From Gemmatimonadales bacterium (GTDB lineage Bacteria > Gemmatimonadota > Gemmatimonadetes > Gemmatimonadales > GWC2-71-9), in contig JABDII010000085.1 of assembly GCA_013003805.1 (NCBI GenBank), positions 1 through 20,868 on the forward strand: a stretch of DNA of 20,868 bases, in the 5' to 3' direction. How positions within the stretch are numbered: position 1 is the first letter of the stretch; each line of letters opens with the position of its first letter. The notes beneath the pieces were generated by a model. That model saw nothing but the letters and a program-made list of their open reading frames with translations, did no database searches and had not been told where the DNA came from. This document shows, one piece after another, positions 8,298 to 16,000 of this stretch. The position numbers and the translations under genes were made by a program.

Positions 8298-8597
8298 ATG
8301 CAGACAGTCGAGACCATCCGCAAGGCGCTTAGGACCGTGCGGGATCCCGAGCTCAATCTCAACGTGGTGGATCTTGGGCTGATCTACGACGTTACCATCG
8401 ACGATGAGGCCCATGTCCGCGTCACGATGACCCTCACATCGCCCGGTTGCCCCGCTGGGGCGGAGATCACACAGGACGTTCGGGACACCGTGCAAAACCT
8501 GGACGGCGTCGCGACCGTCGATGTGGCGATCGTCTGGGAACCGTACTGGACTCCCGACCGGATCGATCCTCGAGTCAGGGCCTTCCTGGGAATGTAA
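8298..8597 (+). CDS. MIP18/DUF59 Fe-S assembly protein, SufT-like
   Basis: A compact 99-aa protein consisting of one MIP18-family (DUF59, PaaD/SufT) domain. Diagnostic features are DPEL at 16-19, VVDLGLIYDV at 23-32, and LTSPGCP at 46-52 with the conserved reactive cysteine C51. The end WEPYWTPDRIDPRVRAFLGM is typical of the SufT type. Relatives help mature Fe-S proteins downstream of the SUF scaffold. Here the gene is separate from the suf operon that begins nearly 8 kb away on the same strand. The start is firm: AAGGAGG lies 6 bases upstream. I leave the symbol blank because sufT and paaD cannot be separated on sequence alone, although no phenylacetate genes are nearby. Confidence 0.87.
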   Translation: MQTVETIRKALRTVRDPELNLNVVDLGLIYDVTIDDEAHVRVTMTLTSPGCPAGAEITQDVRDTVQNLDGVATVDVAIVWEPYWTPDRIDPRVRAFLGM

Positions 8598-8623
8598 GCC
8601 GGCTCTAGCTGCAGCTTGCTGGC

Positions 8624-9802
8624 TCAGCTCTGGGCCGGTTCGATCTCCACCAGCAATTCCTCACCGAACTCTTGGGCCTGCCACCCCCGCACACCGGGAA
8701 CGCGCTTGAGACCCGCGATGGTCTTCGGCTTGGTACGGGCGATGGCCTCGAGCGTCCCGTTGGGGCAGACCACACCGGGTGGGAGTTCGAGCTTCCGGGC
8801 GAGACGATTCCGAGCAGACTTCAGCCGATCGATCCTGGCGTCGAAGGCTACGTCTGGCGGAGGTCGCGTAGGGCGCGCGATGATCGGAATCTGCTCTGCC
8901 GGCAGCGCTAATCCGCGATCGATGGCCTTGAGAATATCGCGACCATTTCGCGAAACCGTCTCTCGACCTACGCCGCGGAACGCGCTGAGACCCTCGAGAT
9001 CTGCCGGTGGAGACTTGGCCAGCGCCAAGAGTGGCTCGTTGTTCAGGATGCGGAACGGTGCACGATCCACGCGTCGAGCGGTGCGGTCGCGCCACCGATA
9101 GAGTTCTCGTAGTACGGCCAGGGGCCGACCTTTTAGGGCCTTGGCCCCCTTCATCTTGAGATAGGCATCCTTGCCATTCCCTCGGGTGGCCCAGCGGACT
9201 CGCTCGAGTAACTGAAACTCCTCCCGCGCCCAGTCGAGTCGCGCGGCCTCCGACAGACGCTCTCGGAGGATGTCTCGCAATTGTGGCAGGAACCGCGTGT
9301 CCATCGCCGCGTACGTGATCATTTCGGGGGAAAGCGGCCGGGCCGACCAGTCGGCGCGCTGGAACTTCTTGTCGAGCGTGACACCGAGGTGCTTTGAGAG
9401 GAGTGCGGCAAGACCGACCGCGGGTTCATTGATGAACTGCGCCCCTATCCTGGTGTCGAAAACATTGACCACCTTGAAGTGGAAGTCGCGGTCGAGCAAA
9501 CGAAGGTCGAAATCGGCGTCGTGGAACACGATCTCGATCTTTGGGTCCGCCAGCATCGCCCCGATGGGACTCAGATCCTCGACGGCGAGAGGATCAATCA
9601 CGGCCGTGCGTTCTCGGGTCGAGACCTGCAGGAGATACACCCGATCCTTGAACCGGTGGAAGCTGGCCGCTTCGGTGTCTACGGCAAGGAGAGACGCACC
9701 GCGGATCGCCCTGGCCAGCCGGCGCAGGGCCGCGGCCGAATTCACGAAGTCTACCCCCTCGGGGACCTCTTGCGGCGCAACCGAACGAGATGAGTGAGGC
9801 AC
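8624..9802 (-). CDS. rnd: Ribonuclease D
   Basis: A 392-aa 3'-5' exoribonuclease of the DEDDy class, which trims tRNA and other stable RNA precursors in the cytoplasm. Active-site residues are present: D42 and E44 (AVDTEA), D99 (HDADFDL), and the Y164-xxx-D168 motif (YAAMD). The segment TLDKKFQRADWSARPL (142-157) is characteristic of RNase D. An HRDC domain follows (about 220-298) and a second HRDC-like helical region completes the protein. GTG 9802 gives the longest product. An in-frame GTG at 9745 has a better-spaced GAGGGG site but would trim the first strand of the nuclease fold, so the start is not fully settled. It is convergent with the SufT-like gene, with only 26 bases between their stops. 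Confidence 0.93.
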   Translation of the reverse strand: MPHSSRSVAPQEVPEGVDFVNSAAALRRLARAIRGASLLAVDTEAASFHRFKDRVYLLQVSTRERTAVIDPLAVEDLSPIGAMLADPKIEIVFHDADFDLRLLDRDFHFKVVNVFDTRIGAQFINEPAVGLAALLSKHLGVTLDKKFQRADWSARPLSPEMITYAAMDTRFLPQLRDILRERLSEAARLDWAREEFQLLERVRWATRGNGKDAYLKMKGAKALKGRPLAVLRELYRWRDRTARRVDRAPFRILNNEPLLALAKSPPADLEGLSAFRGVGRETVSRNGRDILKAIDRGLALPAEQIPIIARPTRPPPDVAFDARIDRLKSARNRLARKLELPPGVVCPNGTLEAIARTKPKTIAGLKRVPGVRGWQAQEFGEELLVEIEPAQS

Positions 9803-9956
9803 GCCTCAAAGGTCTCAGTGGCGGGGGTGAGGCGCAAGCTCACAATACACTATTACAATACTGTCCAGTCACTAGCATGACAGTATCGTTATGTTGTCAT
9901 CTGCTAAACACCCGTAAATTGTTGTATTACATCGGAATGACGTATCTGGTGACGGT
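9803..9956. promoter_or_regulatory. AT-rich spacer upstream of rnd
   Basis: This 154-base gap between the small gene and rnd (both minus strand) is clearly AT-richer than its surroundings, especially 9841-9950. It presumably holds the rnd promoter. I could not identify a -35/-10 pair with confidence. The one clear structure is the inverted repeat at 9858-9886. Possible reading frames here have no ribosome site and no recognisable product. Confidence 0.5.
9858..9886. repeat. Inverted repeat, 8-base arms, possible operator
   Basis: ATACTGTC (9858-9865) and GACAGTAT (9879-9886) are exact inverted repeats separated by 13 bases, so arm centres are 21 bases apart, or two helical turns. This spacing suits a dimeric regulator binding one DNA face upstream of rnd. 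No regulator is assigned; it does not match a box I recognise. Confidence 0.5.
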
Positions 9957-10127
9957 TCAATCGCGTGTCGAGACCATTTCGAGCCCGGCCGCGATCTCCT
10001 CGAAAGCCTTGTTGAGGGTCTTGTAGAAATCCTCACCCGGCGGGGCGGTAGCGCCGGTCGCCGCCTCCAGTTGGAGCTGTCGAGCTAGTCGGGCGGCATG
10101 ACGGATGTAGTCGGTGGTGGGACGCAT
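9957..10127 (-). CDS. Small hypothetical protein, 56 aa
   Basis: A short gene from ATG 10127 to TGA 9957 with a strong ribosome site GAGGAG (minus strand, 10138-10133) five bases before the ATG. The good start context is the main reason for calling it. The product MRPTTDYIRHAARLARQ... looks like two amphipathic helices (about residues 5-23 and 32-50) joined by a Gly/Ala/Pro linker. It has no signal peptide, membrane segment or cysteine. I do not recognise the family. It is divergent from the alpha/beta hydrolase (86 bases between starts) and precedes rnd by 154 bases. It might be a small regulatory or accessory protein, but nothing in sequence shows this. Confidence 0.6.
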   Translation of the reverse strand: MRPTTDYIRHAARLARQLQLEAATGATAPPGEDFYKTLNKAFEEIAAGLEMVSTRD

Positions 10128-10201
10128 AGGGTCTCCTCGAGTTCGACTGGTTGGTGCCGACGACAATCCCTTCAATCTTACCTTCTATCGCGACCTTCGA
10201 T

Positions 10202-10208
10202 GGGAGGG
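10202..10208 (+). promoter_or_regulatory. Ribosome site that sets the hydrolase start
   Basis: GGGAGGG at 10202-10208 lies five bases before GTG 10214. This supports GTG 10214 over the more upstream in-frame TTG 10151, which has no such site. Confidence 0.65.
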
Positions 10209-10213
10209 CTCAG

Positions 10214-11044
10214 GTGGATGATCGTTCCCCACGGCACGTCGATCGTCTCACAGTCGGCGGCGGGGTGACCCTTGCCATCGAGGAATCCGGCCGGGGCCAC
10301 CCTGTGTTGCTCATCCACGGATTCCCCTTGGACCGCACCATTTGGCGGCATCAAATCGACCATCTCCATGGGTTCCACTGCATCGCGCCTGATCTCCGGG
10401 GGATGGGCACCTCCGACTGCCCGACCGGTGGTTATAGCATCGCGAGCTACGCGGAAGACCTCGCGGCGGTGTTGGATCGAGTAGGCCATGCTCGAGCCAG
10501 CATCTGTGGCCTGTCGATGGGGGGCTACATCGCCCTGGAGTTCGTGCGCCAGTTCCGGAGTCGGGTCAGTGCTCTGGTCTTGATGGACACGCGGACCGGA
10601 GCAGACACGGAGGAAGGCCGCCAGGGCCGAGACCGTATGGCCGAACGCGCTCGGCAGGAGGGTGTTGGCCCCATCGTCGAAGAGTTGATGGACAAGCTTC
10701 TGGGCGCAGAGAGTCGGTCCAAGACAGAGACCGTGGTGGAGCCACTGCGCCGAATGATGCGGGCGACCCCCCTCGTCGGATTCCTCGGAGCGCTCGCGGC
10801 CATGCGCGACAGACGTGGCTACGCCGAAGTGCTCGAGACCCTGGCCGGAATCCCCACGCTGGTCGTGGTTGGCGAAGAAGATCGCCTGACACCGCCGTCG
10901 CTCGCAGAGGCCTTGGCTGCTGCCGTTCCCGGGGCTCGGTTGATGGTGGTGCCCAATGCGGGGCACCTGGTCCCGATGGAGCAGCCTGAAACGACGACGG
11001 GGATTCTGGGCGAGTTCCTACGAAGCGTGAAACCGACCAGCTAG
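10214..11044 (+). CDS. Alpha/beta-fold hydrolase
   Basis: A 276-aa soluble alpha/beta hydrolase with a complete catalytic triad: S101 in the nucleophile elbow GLSMGG, D223 in GEEDRLTPP, and H251 in NAGHLVPMEQP. The oxyanion-hole segment LLIHGFPLD is at 32-40, followed by DLRGMGTS at 60-67. A helical cap lies around 130-200. The pattern resembles the 3-oxoadipate enol-lactonase/carboxylesterase-like branch, but no pathway genes are adjacent, so the substrate is not assigned. GTG 10214 is chosen because of the GGGAGGG site five bases upstream. It is divergent from the small 56-aa gene and convergent with fdxA. No signal peptide is visible. Confidence 0.88.
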   Translation: MDDRSPRHVDRLTVGGGVTLAIEESGRGHPVLLIHGFPLDRTIWRHQIDHLHGFHCIAPDLRGMGTSDCPTGGYSIASYAEDLAAVLDRVGHARASICGLSMGGYIALEFVRQFRSRVSALVLMDTRTGADTEEGRQGRDRMAERARQEGVGPIVEELMDKLLGAESRSKTETVVEPLRRMMRATPLVGFLGALAAMRDRRGYAEVLETLAGIPTLVVVGEEDRLTPPSLAEALAAAVPGARLMVVPNAGHLVPMEQPETTTGILGEFLRSVKPTS

Positions 11045-11116
11045 TGGCGGCGTATGGTAGGATAGCGGGAGCTAGGGGTTAGACACTCCCGCCTGTAGGA
11101 TCCTCTCTACGGCCCC

Positions 11117-11145
11117 GGGGCCTCGGCCAAGTGTAGTAAGGCCCC
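11117..11145. terminator. Possible hairpin between convergent genes
   Basis: GGGGCCT (11117-11123) pairs with AGGCCCC (11139-11145) around a 15-base loop, inside the 176-base gap between the stops of the hydrolase and fdxA. The first arm also overlaps the palindrome GGCCCCGGGGCC (11111-11122). Downstream on the plus strand there is only a pyrimidine-rich stretch (around 11153-11164), not a clean T-run. A terminator role is plausible but unproven. Confidence 0.35.
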
Positions 11146-11220
11146 GCGGGTCGCCTCTCTTTTCTGGCCCACGTGCGCGGTCCTCCCGTCAGGCGACTGG
11201 GTGTCCCCCCATACGGACGA

Positions 11221-11496
11221 TCACCCGCCGCGTTGCGGCTGCGGCGGCCCCGGCGGATTGTCGCCTTCGAAGACCACCTTGTTCTTTTCGATATACGACG
11301 TCCATTCCTCGGGGACGTCCTCTTCGGGGAAGATCGCCGTCACTGGGCACTCCGGCTCGCACGCACCACAGTCGATGCACTCCTCCGGGTGAATGTAGAG
11401 CATATCCTCGCCCTCGTAGATGCAATCCACGGGGCAAACATCTACACAAGCCCGGTCTTTTACGCCGATACATGGTTCAGCGATTACGTACGTCAT
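11221..11496 (-). CDS. fdxA: 7Fe ferredoxin, [3Fe-4S][4Fe-4S]
   Basis: A 91-aa electron carrier. Cysteines C9, C17, C21, C25, C40, C43, C46 and C50 fall at the spacing of Azotobacter-type ferredoxin I shifted by one residue. By that model C9, C17 and C50 hold the [3Fe-4S] cluster, and C21, C40, C43 and C46 hold the [4Fe-4S] cluster, leaving C25 free. The N-terminus MTYVIAEPCI is the standard FdxA start. The C-terminal tail (residues 79-91) is Pro/Gly-rich and low in complexity. ATG 11496 has AAGGAG seven bases upstream, and a promoter candidate lies 60 bases before it. A longer open frame upstream is not used. Electron partners cannot be inferred from the neighbours. Confidence 0.94.
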   Translation of the reverse strand: MTYVIAEPCIGVKDRACVDVCPVDCIYEGEDMLYIHPEECIDCGACEPECPVTAIFPEEDVPEEWTSYIEKNKVVFEGDNPPGPPQPQRGG

Positions 11497-11759
11497 GCTC
11501 TGCTCCTTCAGGGCAAGGGCCGTCGACGCCCACGGGTTCAACGATTGCGCCGAAAGGTATAAGGACGCTTTGGAACCGGCGCAAGGGGCACAGTGGGCGG
11601 TACAGAGCGACACGTGACGTGAGTCGAACCGGCTAAATCGAAGCCAGTGGGCCGACGTGTTCCAGGTGTGTTGGTACTCGTCGCCTTGGCACCCGGGCAA
11701 TGTCGGTTCCCTGTCTGCGGCCTGGCAAACGTGGCACCGGGTTGCTGGTCTAGCCGGAT
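11497..11759. other. Gap holding the fdxA promoter and the 3' end of the TSUP gene
   Basis: This 263-base stretch has no supported gene. Its fdxA-proximal part contains the promoter candidate at 11556-11584. The remainder shows two imperfect copies of a GGCACC(C)GGG element near 11688 and 11740, and no clear terminator. A GTTCGACTC string on the minus strand near 11610-11620 is not part of a tRNA. Confidence 0.5.
11556..11584 (-). promoter_or_regulatory. Candidate fdxA promoter
   Basis: On the minus strand TTGCGC (11584-11579) is followed after exactly 17 bases by TATACC (11561-11556), predicting a leader of about 50 bases before ATG 11496 with its AAGGAG site. Spacing and position fit a sigma70-type promoter. 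Confidence 0.5.
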
Positions 11760-12512
11760 CTACGGAGCCATCCAGAGCCGGATGGCAAAGATTACCACCG
11801 TCACCATCACCACTCGCCGGATCCACCGGTGGCCCTTGAGCACGCTCAGGCGAACACCTATGAGCCCTCCCAAGAGATTGCCCAGCGCCAGCGCCGCTCC
11901 CGCGACCCAGTCCACTTTCCCGCTCAGGCTGAACACCACCAGCGCGAGTGGGGTGAAGAGAAGCGCGATCAGGACTTTCAGGGCGTTGCCCCGCACGAAG
12001 TCGAGCCCGAGAATTGTGACGGCCGCGAGGACCAAGAAGCCCACCCCGGCCTGGACGAAGCCACCGTAGACCCCGATGCCGAAGAAGATGAGGGCGAATC
12101 CCGGCCCCCAGTGCTGTGACTCGGTACCAGGCGCCGGTCGACGCCGCTGCAAAGGGTCCCACAGAGTCCACGCCGCGGCGGCGATGATGACCCCTGCCAA
12201 GATACGCCGGAAGGCGTCGTCACCGATCCGGATGGCGAGCCAGGCGCCCAAGACCGCACCAAGTGCAGCGGGGACACCAGCCCGCGGGATCCAACGCCAA
12301 TCGATGACCCGATGCCGGTGGAAACTCCACACCGCGCCGACGTTCTGGACCAGAATCGCGACTCGATTCGTACCGTTGGCAACAGTGGGCGGGAGGCCGA
12401 GAAAAATGAGAACTGGGAGGGTGAGGAGTGAGCCACCGGCCGCGATGACATTGAGTGCCCCTGCGGCGAAACCAACCGCGACCAGGATGATGTAGCTAGT
12501 CCAATGTGCCAG
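11760..12512 (-). CDS. TSUP-family (TauE/SafE) membrane permease
   Basis: A 250-aa polytopic membrane protein. Hydrophobic stretches occur at about residues 6-25, 30-42, 75-95, 102-118, 138-160, 165-190, 196-215 and 230-248. The N-terminal segment GALNVIAAGGSLLTLPVLIFLG and PPTVANGTNRVAILVQN (about 41-57) is typical of the sulfite exporter TauE/SafE (TSUP) family. Family members move small anions such as sulfite or sulfoacetate; the substrate here is unknown. No ATG, GTG or TTG occurs in frame between 12512 and the GTG at 12332, which would remove the conserved first domain. CTG at 12512 has GGAGGG seven bases upstream and gives a full-length protein, so CTG is my start. It begins 22 bases after ppc ends and is probably cotranscribed with it. 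Confidence 0.85.
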   Translation of the reverse strand: MAHWTSYIILVAVGFAAGALNVIAAGGSLLTLPVLIFLGLPPTVANGTNRVAILVQNVGAVWSFHRHRVIDWRWIPRAGVPAALGAVLGAWLAIRIGDDAFRRILAGVIIAAAAWTLWDPLQRRRPAPGTESQHWGPGFALIFFGIGVYGGFVQAGVGFLVLAAVTILGLDFVRGNALKVLIALLFTPLALVVFSLSGKVDWVAGAALALGNLLGGLIGVRLSVLKGHRWIRRVVMVTVVIFAIRLWMAP

Positions 12513-12519
12513 TGCGGTG

Positions 12520-12525
12520 CCCTCC
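12520..12525 (-). promoter_or_regulatory. Ribosome site supporting a CTG start
   Basis: GGAGGG (minus strand, 12525-12520) lies seven bases before CTG 12512, in the short gap after the ppc stop. It is the main evidence that the TSUP permease is initiated at CTG. Confidence 0.6.
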
Positions 12526-12534
12526 GCCGGTCCT

Positions 12535-15249
12535 CTAGCCGGTGTTCTGGAGTCCGTTGGCGATCCCGTTGACTGATGCCAGGAGCGCCCGAAAGAGCTC
12601 CGGATCGGTCCGCCCCGAGGCGCGCCAGCGAGCCAAGAGGTCGATCTGCAGAAGACTCATCGGATCGACGTACGGATTTCTTAGCCGGATCGAGCGTTGC
12701 AATACCGGATCGTCGTCGAGCAAGGCTGATGATCTCTTGAGGCGAAGGATCAGATCGACGGTGCGGTCGAACTCCTTGCGGATCCGGGGAAAGAAATCAC
12801 GACTGTCCTTCGGAGCCAATTGCGCATAGTGTGCCGCGATGGCCATGTCGGCTTTGGCCAGTACCATCTCGGCATCATCTAGTACGGCACGAAGGAACGG
12901 CCAATCTCGTGCCATCTCTTGCAGCATGCTCTCGCCGTGGTGCTCCAGCGCCACCTCCAACCCTTGACCCAATCCGTACCACCCGGGCAGCAAGTGCCGG
13001 CTTTGGGTCCAGGCGAAGACCCAGGGAATCGCTCGGAGATCCTCGATCCCAGCGCGGGAGCGCCGAGCTGGTGGTCGCGACGCGATTTGCATGCGCTCGA
13101 TGACATCGATCGGGGTGGCCTCCCGGAAATAGTCGACAAAGCCCGGGCTGTCATACACGAGTGCACGATAGGCACCCCGGCTGACCTCGGCGAGCTGTTG
13201 CATGACTGCCTGCCAGGCTGCCTCGCGCGGTTCGGCCGCACGCGGCAGTGCTGTGGCCACGATAACGGCGGCGGTAACCTGCTCTAGCGAACGGAGTGCG
13301 ATCGCCCTGAGGCCATACTTCGCGTTGATCACCTCGCCCTGCTCGGTGAGGCGCAGGTGGCCCCGGACTGCCCCCCGCGCGGCAGCCTGGATCGCCCGGT
13401 CCTCCTTGCCGCCTCCGCGGCCGATCGTGCCGCCGCGTCCGTGGAAAACGGTCAGCTGGATTCCCGCGCGGTCAACCGTGTCTACCATGGCCGCCTGAGA
13501 TTCGTGGAGGGCCCAACGAGAGGCGACCAGACCGCCATCCTTATTGCTGTCCGAGTATCCCACCATCACCACTTGCCGGTTCCCTCGGCTCTCAAGGTGG
13601 CTGCGATATATCGGGTCGTCGGCTAGGGCCTGGAGAATCATGGGGGCGTTTTGGAGATCAGGTACCGTCTCGAACAACGGCGCCACGTCGAGCGGTACGG
13701 CGCCGTGGTGATCCGCGAGACCACTCCAGCGAGCGAGCGCGAGAACCGAGAGCACGTCGTCGGCTCCCTGAGTCATGCTGGTGATGAACGGGCCAATTGC
13801 CCGATGGCCGAAGCGAGAGTGACACTCAGCGATCGCCCGAAAAACATCGAGCGCTTGCTTCGCCTCTGGGTCGGTCTGGCCCGGCGGAGGATCCGGACTC
13901 GCCAGCGCGCGACGAAGCTGCCGGGTCCGCTCGGCGCTCGGGAGTGTCTCCCAGTCCGATCGGTCTAACAACCGTCCGAGTACAGCCCGATGCACTCGGG
14001 CATCTTGCCGGACGTCGAGCGTAAGCAGGTGGAATCCGAATGTGCGAACGCGGCGGATGGCGCGCTTCACCGCGAAGAGCCCGGCGTGGACTCCCTTGTG
14101 ATGGGTAAGGCTCTGAGCCACAGCGTGGAGATCTGCTTCGAACGCGGCCGCATCGGGATATCCAGCCCGGCTCTCGTCCAGGGTTGCCGCGAGGCGTGCC
14201 GCTATCAAGTGGAAGAGCACCCGGTACGGCATGTCCCGGTGCCGGGGTGGGACCGAGGCGAAAGCGTCGGGGAACTGATCGGCGTATCGCGCGCACCTCT
14301 CCCCAATGTCCTGCGCAACTTCAATCCGTGAGCGCGATTGGCTCAGAATGCGAGCGAGGCCGAGAACCTCCGCCTGATACCGCTCGATGATGAGGGCGCG
14401 ATGTCGGGCAAGCGCCTCCCGGATCGTGTCGGCCGTGACATTAGGATTGCCATCCATGTCCCCACCGATCCAAGACGCGCATCGCACCAACCGCGGCCAT
14501 TCATCGGGAGCAACGCCGGTGCCATCCGCGGAGTCGAAGGCAGCAGCCACCGCCTCGTAGAATGGCGGGATGATGTCGTAGATGATGTGGTCGACATAGA
14601 AGAGTGCATGATCGAGCTCATCCATCACGGTGGGGCGCATGGTGGGATGAGTTTCCGTCTGCCAGATCGAAGTGATTTCCGATCGGATCCGCGCCATAGC
14701 CGTGCGCTCTTCCGGGACCGTCCGCGACGGGTCGAGGCGCTCGACCAGGCATCGCGCGATTCGCTGTTCCTTCTCCAGAATGGTTTGGCGGGTTGCCTCA
14801 CTCGGGTGGGCTGTGAACACCGGCTCGATCGACACGGACTCGAGTACTTCTCGCAGGTGTTGCGTGCTGCAACCCGACGCACGGACACGGCGGATGGCGT
14901 CCTCGAGGCTCCCTGGCTGCACCGCCCCCTCGCGGAGGTAGTCTCTCCGCCGGCGGATGCGATGGACCTTCTCAGCCACGTTGACGACCTGGAAGTAGGC
15001 GGCGAACCCCCTTACGAGAGCCGCCGCCGCTCCAGGAGAAAGATCTTCGAGGAGGGCCATGAGTTCGGGTTCCGCTGTCGGATCTGCTTCCCGACGTCGG
15101 ATGGCCGTGCGCCGGGCGGCTTCCACCCTGCGATAGAAATCCTCGCCACCCTGGTCCCGGAGCATCTCGCCGACCAGAGCGCCGAGCATCCGAACGTCTT
15201 CCCGGAGAGGAACATCCTTGGGCGGGAAGAGGATGGTTCGCTCAGTCAT
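12535..15249 (-). CDS. ppc: Phosphoenolpyruvate carboxylase
   Basis: A 904-aa cytoplasmic enzyme that carboxylates PEP with bicarbonate to form oxaloacetate, feeding the TCA cycle. Full family length (E. coli 883). Catalytic landmarks: TAHPSE with H148, IGGDMDGNPN at 261-270 (methionine where E. coli has arginine), GYSDSNKDGG at 564-573 with K570, FHGRGG at 602-607 with R605, and the invariant C-terminal QNTG. The E. coli aspartate-inhibition residues K773, R832, N881 and R587 appear as K799, R857, N902 and R605, so feedback inhibition by aspartate is likely (inference by alignment from memory). ATG 15249 fits the family start, though the ribosome site is weak. It sits between a deformylase gene 83 bases upstream and the permease 22 bases downstream. 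Confidence 0.97.
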   Translation of the reverse strand: MTERTILFPPKDVPLREDVRMLGALVGEMLRDQGGEDFYRRVEAARRTAIRRREADPTAEPELMALLEDLSPGAAAALVRGFAAYFQVVNVAEKVHRIRRRRDYLREGAVQPGSLEDAIRRVRASGCSTQHLREVLESVSIEPVFTAHPSEATRQTILEKEQRIARCLVERLDPSRTVPEERTAMARIRSEITSIWQTETHPTMRPTVMDELDHALFYVDHIIYDIIPPFYEAVAAAFDSADGTGVAPDEWPRLVRCASWIGGDMDGNPNVTADTIREALARHRALIIERYQAEVLGLARILSQSRSRIEVAQDIGERCARYADQFPDAFASVPPRHRDMPYRVLFHLIAARLAATLDESRAGYPDAAAFEADLHAVAQSLTHHKGVHAGLFAVKRAIRRVRTFGFHLLTLDVRQDARVHRAVLGRLLDRSDWETLPSAERTRQLRRALASPDPPPGQTDPEAKQALDVFRAIAECHSRFGHRAIGPFITSMTQGADDVLSVLALARWSGLADHHGAVPLDVAPLFETVPDLQNAPMILQALADDPIYRSHLESRGNRQVVMVGYSDSNKDGGLVASRWALHESQAAMVDTVDRAGIQLTVFHGRGGTIGRGGGKEDRAIQAAARGAVRGHLRLTEQGEVINAKYGLRAIALRSLEQVTAAVIVATALPRAAEPREAAWQAVMQQLAEVSRGAYRALVYDSPGFVDYFREATPIDVIERMQIASRPPARRSRAGIEDLRAIPWVFAWTQSRHLLPGWYGLGQGLEVALEHHGESMLQEMARDWPFLRAVLDDAEMVLAKADMAIAAHYAQLAPKDSRDFFPRIRKEFDRTVDLILRLKRSSALLDDDPVLQRSIRLRNPYVDPMSLLQIDLLARWRASGRTDPELFRALLASVNGIANGLQNTG

Positions 15250-15332
15250 GCCGGCGGTGATGGGATGGAGGATTTCGCCGATGGAGTGCTACGTAAGTCG
15301 GCTCGCCGAGGGGAAGGGCTCGGGACGCCGCG

Positions 15333-15905
15333 TCACAAGATTTCGGCAATCGGGGTGGAATAGGAAGCCGTCCTCGGCTCAGGCTTGCCGTAGCGTCCCT
15401 TGGACGCGTAGTGGCGATTCCATTCTTCCCGGAGACAATACGGATCCAGGCCGTGCGGCCGGTCGACCGCCAACACGCCGTCGAGATGGTCGATCTCGTG
15501 CTGCAGAAGCTCCGCTCGATCGCCTTCGAGGTCCACCTCGTGCACCGCGCCTTTCAAGTCCAGGTATTTGACTTTGACCCGGTGGACCCGGGAAACGCGG
15601 ACCAAGAGCTGCGGAAACGAAAAGCAGTCATCCCAGACCGTGAAATCCTCATTGCCGATGTCGATGATCTCAGGATTGATCAGGGGCCACGGCTCCTCCA
15701 TCTCGACGTAGACGATTCGGACTGGGGCGCCAATCTGCGGTGCGGCGATTGCCCGGCCGCTGCCGAATCGTGATTGCCAGTCCCGGAGGGTGTCTCTCAG
15801 GTCGTCGAGGACCATCCGCACGGCGGCCGACTTCGGCTTGGTGATCGGATCGCACCGGGCTCGGAGGATCGGGTCGCCCAGGAGGCGGATGCGGTGAACA
15901 GTCAT
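15333..15905 (-). CDS. def: Divergent peptide deformylase
   Basis: A 190-aa metal-dependent deformylase that would remove formyl groups from nascent N-terminal methionine. Motif 3 is intact, QHEIDHLDG at 135-143, giving metal ligands H136 and H140 and catalytic E137. The third ligand C94 is present, but motif 2 reads DDCFS instead of the canonical EGCLS, and motif 1 reads GRAIAAPQ instead of GxGLAAPQ. The ligands therefore remain while the substrate-pocket residues differ. A C-terminal extension (about 150-190) is rich in aromatic and charged residues. It could be a bona fide enzyme of a divergent type, or a secondary paralogue with altered substrate. It precedes ppc by 83 bases and is divergent from sufR. 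Confidence 0.85.
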   Translation of the reverse strand: MTVHRIRLLGDPILRARCDPITKPKSAAVRMVLDDLRDTLRDWQSRFGSGRAIAAPQIGAPVRIVYVEMEEPWPLINPEIIDIGNEDFTVWDDCFSFPQLLVRVSRVHRVKVKYLDLKGAVHEVDLEGDRAELLQHEIDHLDGVLAVDRPHGLDPYCLREEWNRHYASKGRYGKPEPRTASYSTPIAEIL

Positions 15906-16000
15906 TCGGGCCCCGCGGTCGAAAGTGACGAGCGGCTGTAATCTCGTGCTTGTGGGTGGGGTTTACAAGACAGGCCCCAGACTGCACCGAGAGGGGCACC

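Noticed and set aside
9790..10026. 78-codon plus-strand open frame across the rnd upstream spacer
   Set aside because: It has no good ribosome site, overlaps the rnd start and the small gene antisense, and crosses the AT-rich regulatory spacer.
11605..11625. GTTCGACTC on the minus strand resembling a tRNA T-loop
   Set aside because: The flanking bases do not pair to make a T-stem, and no acceptor stem or anticodon arm can be drawn around it.
11221..12171. Long minus-strand open frame reading into the ferredoxin
   Set aside because: Only the last 91 codons form a protein family match. The upstream part is low-complexity, overlaps the TSUP permease in another frame, and ATG 11496 has its own ribosome site and promoter candidate.
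14338..15363. 341-codon plus-strand open frame opposite ppc
   Set aside because: It is antisense to a fully conserved PEP carboxylase, with composition typical of a GC-rich shadow frame.
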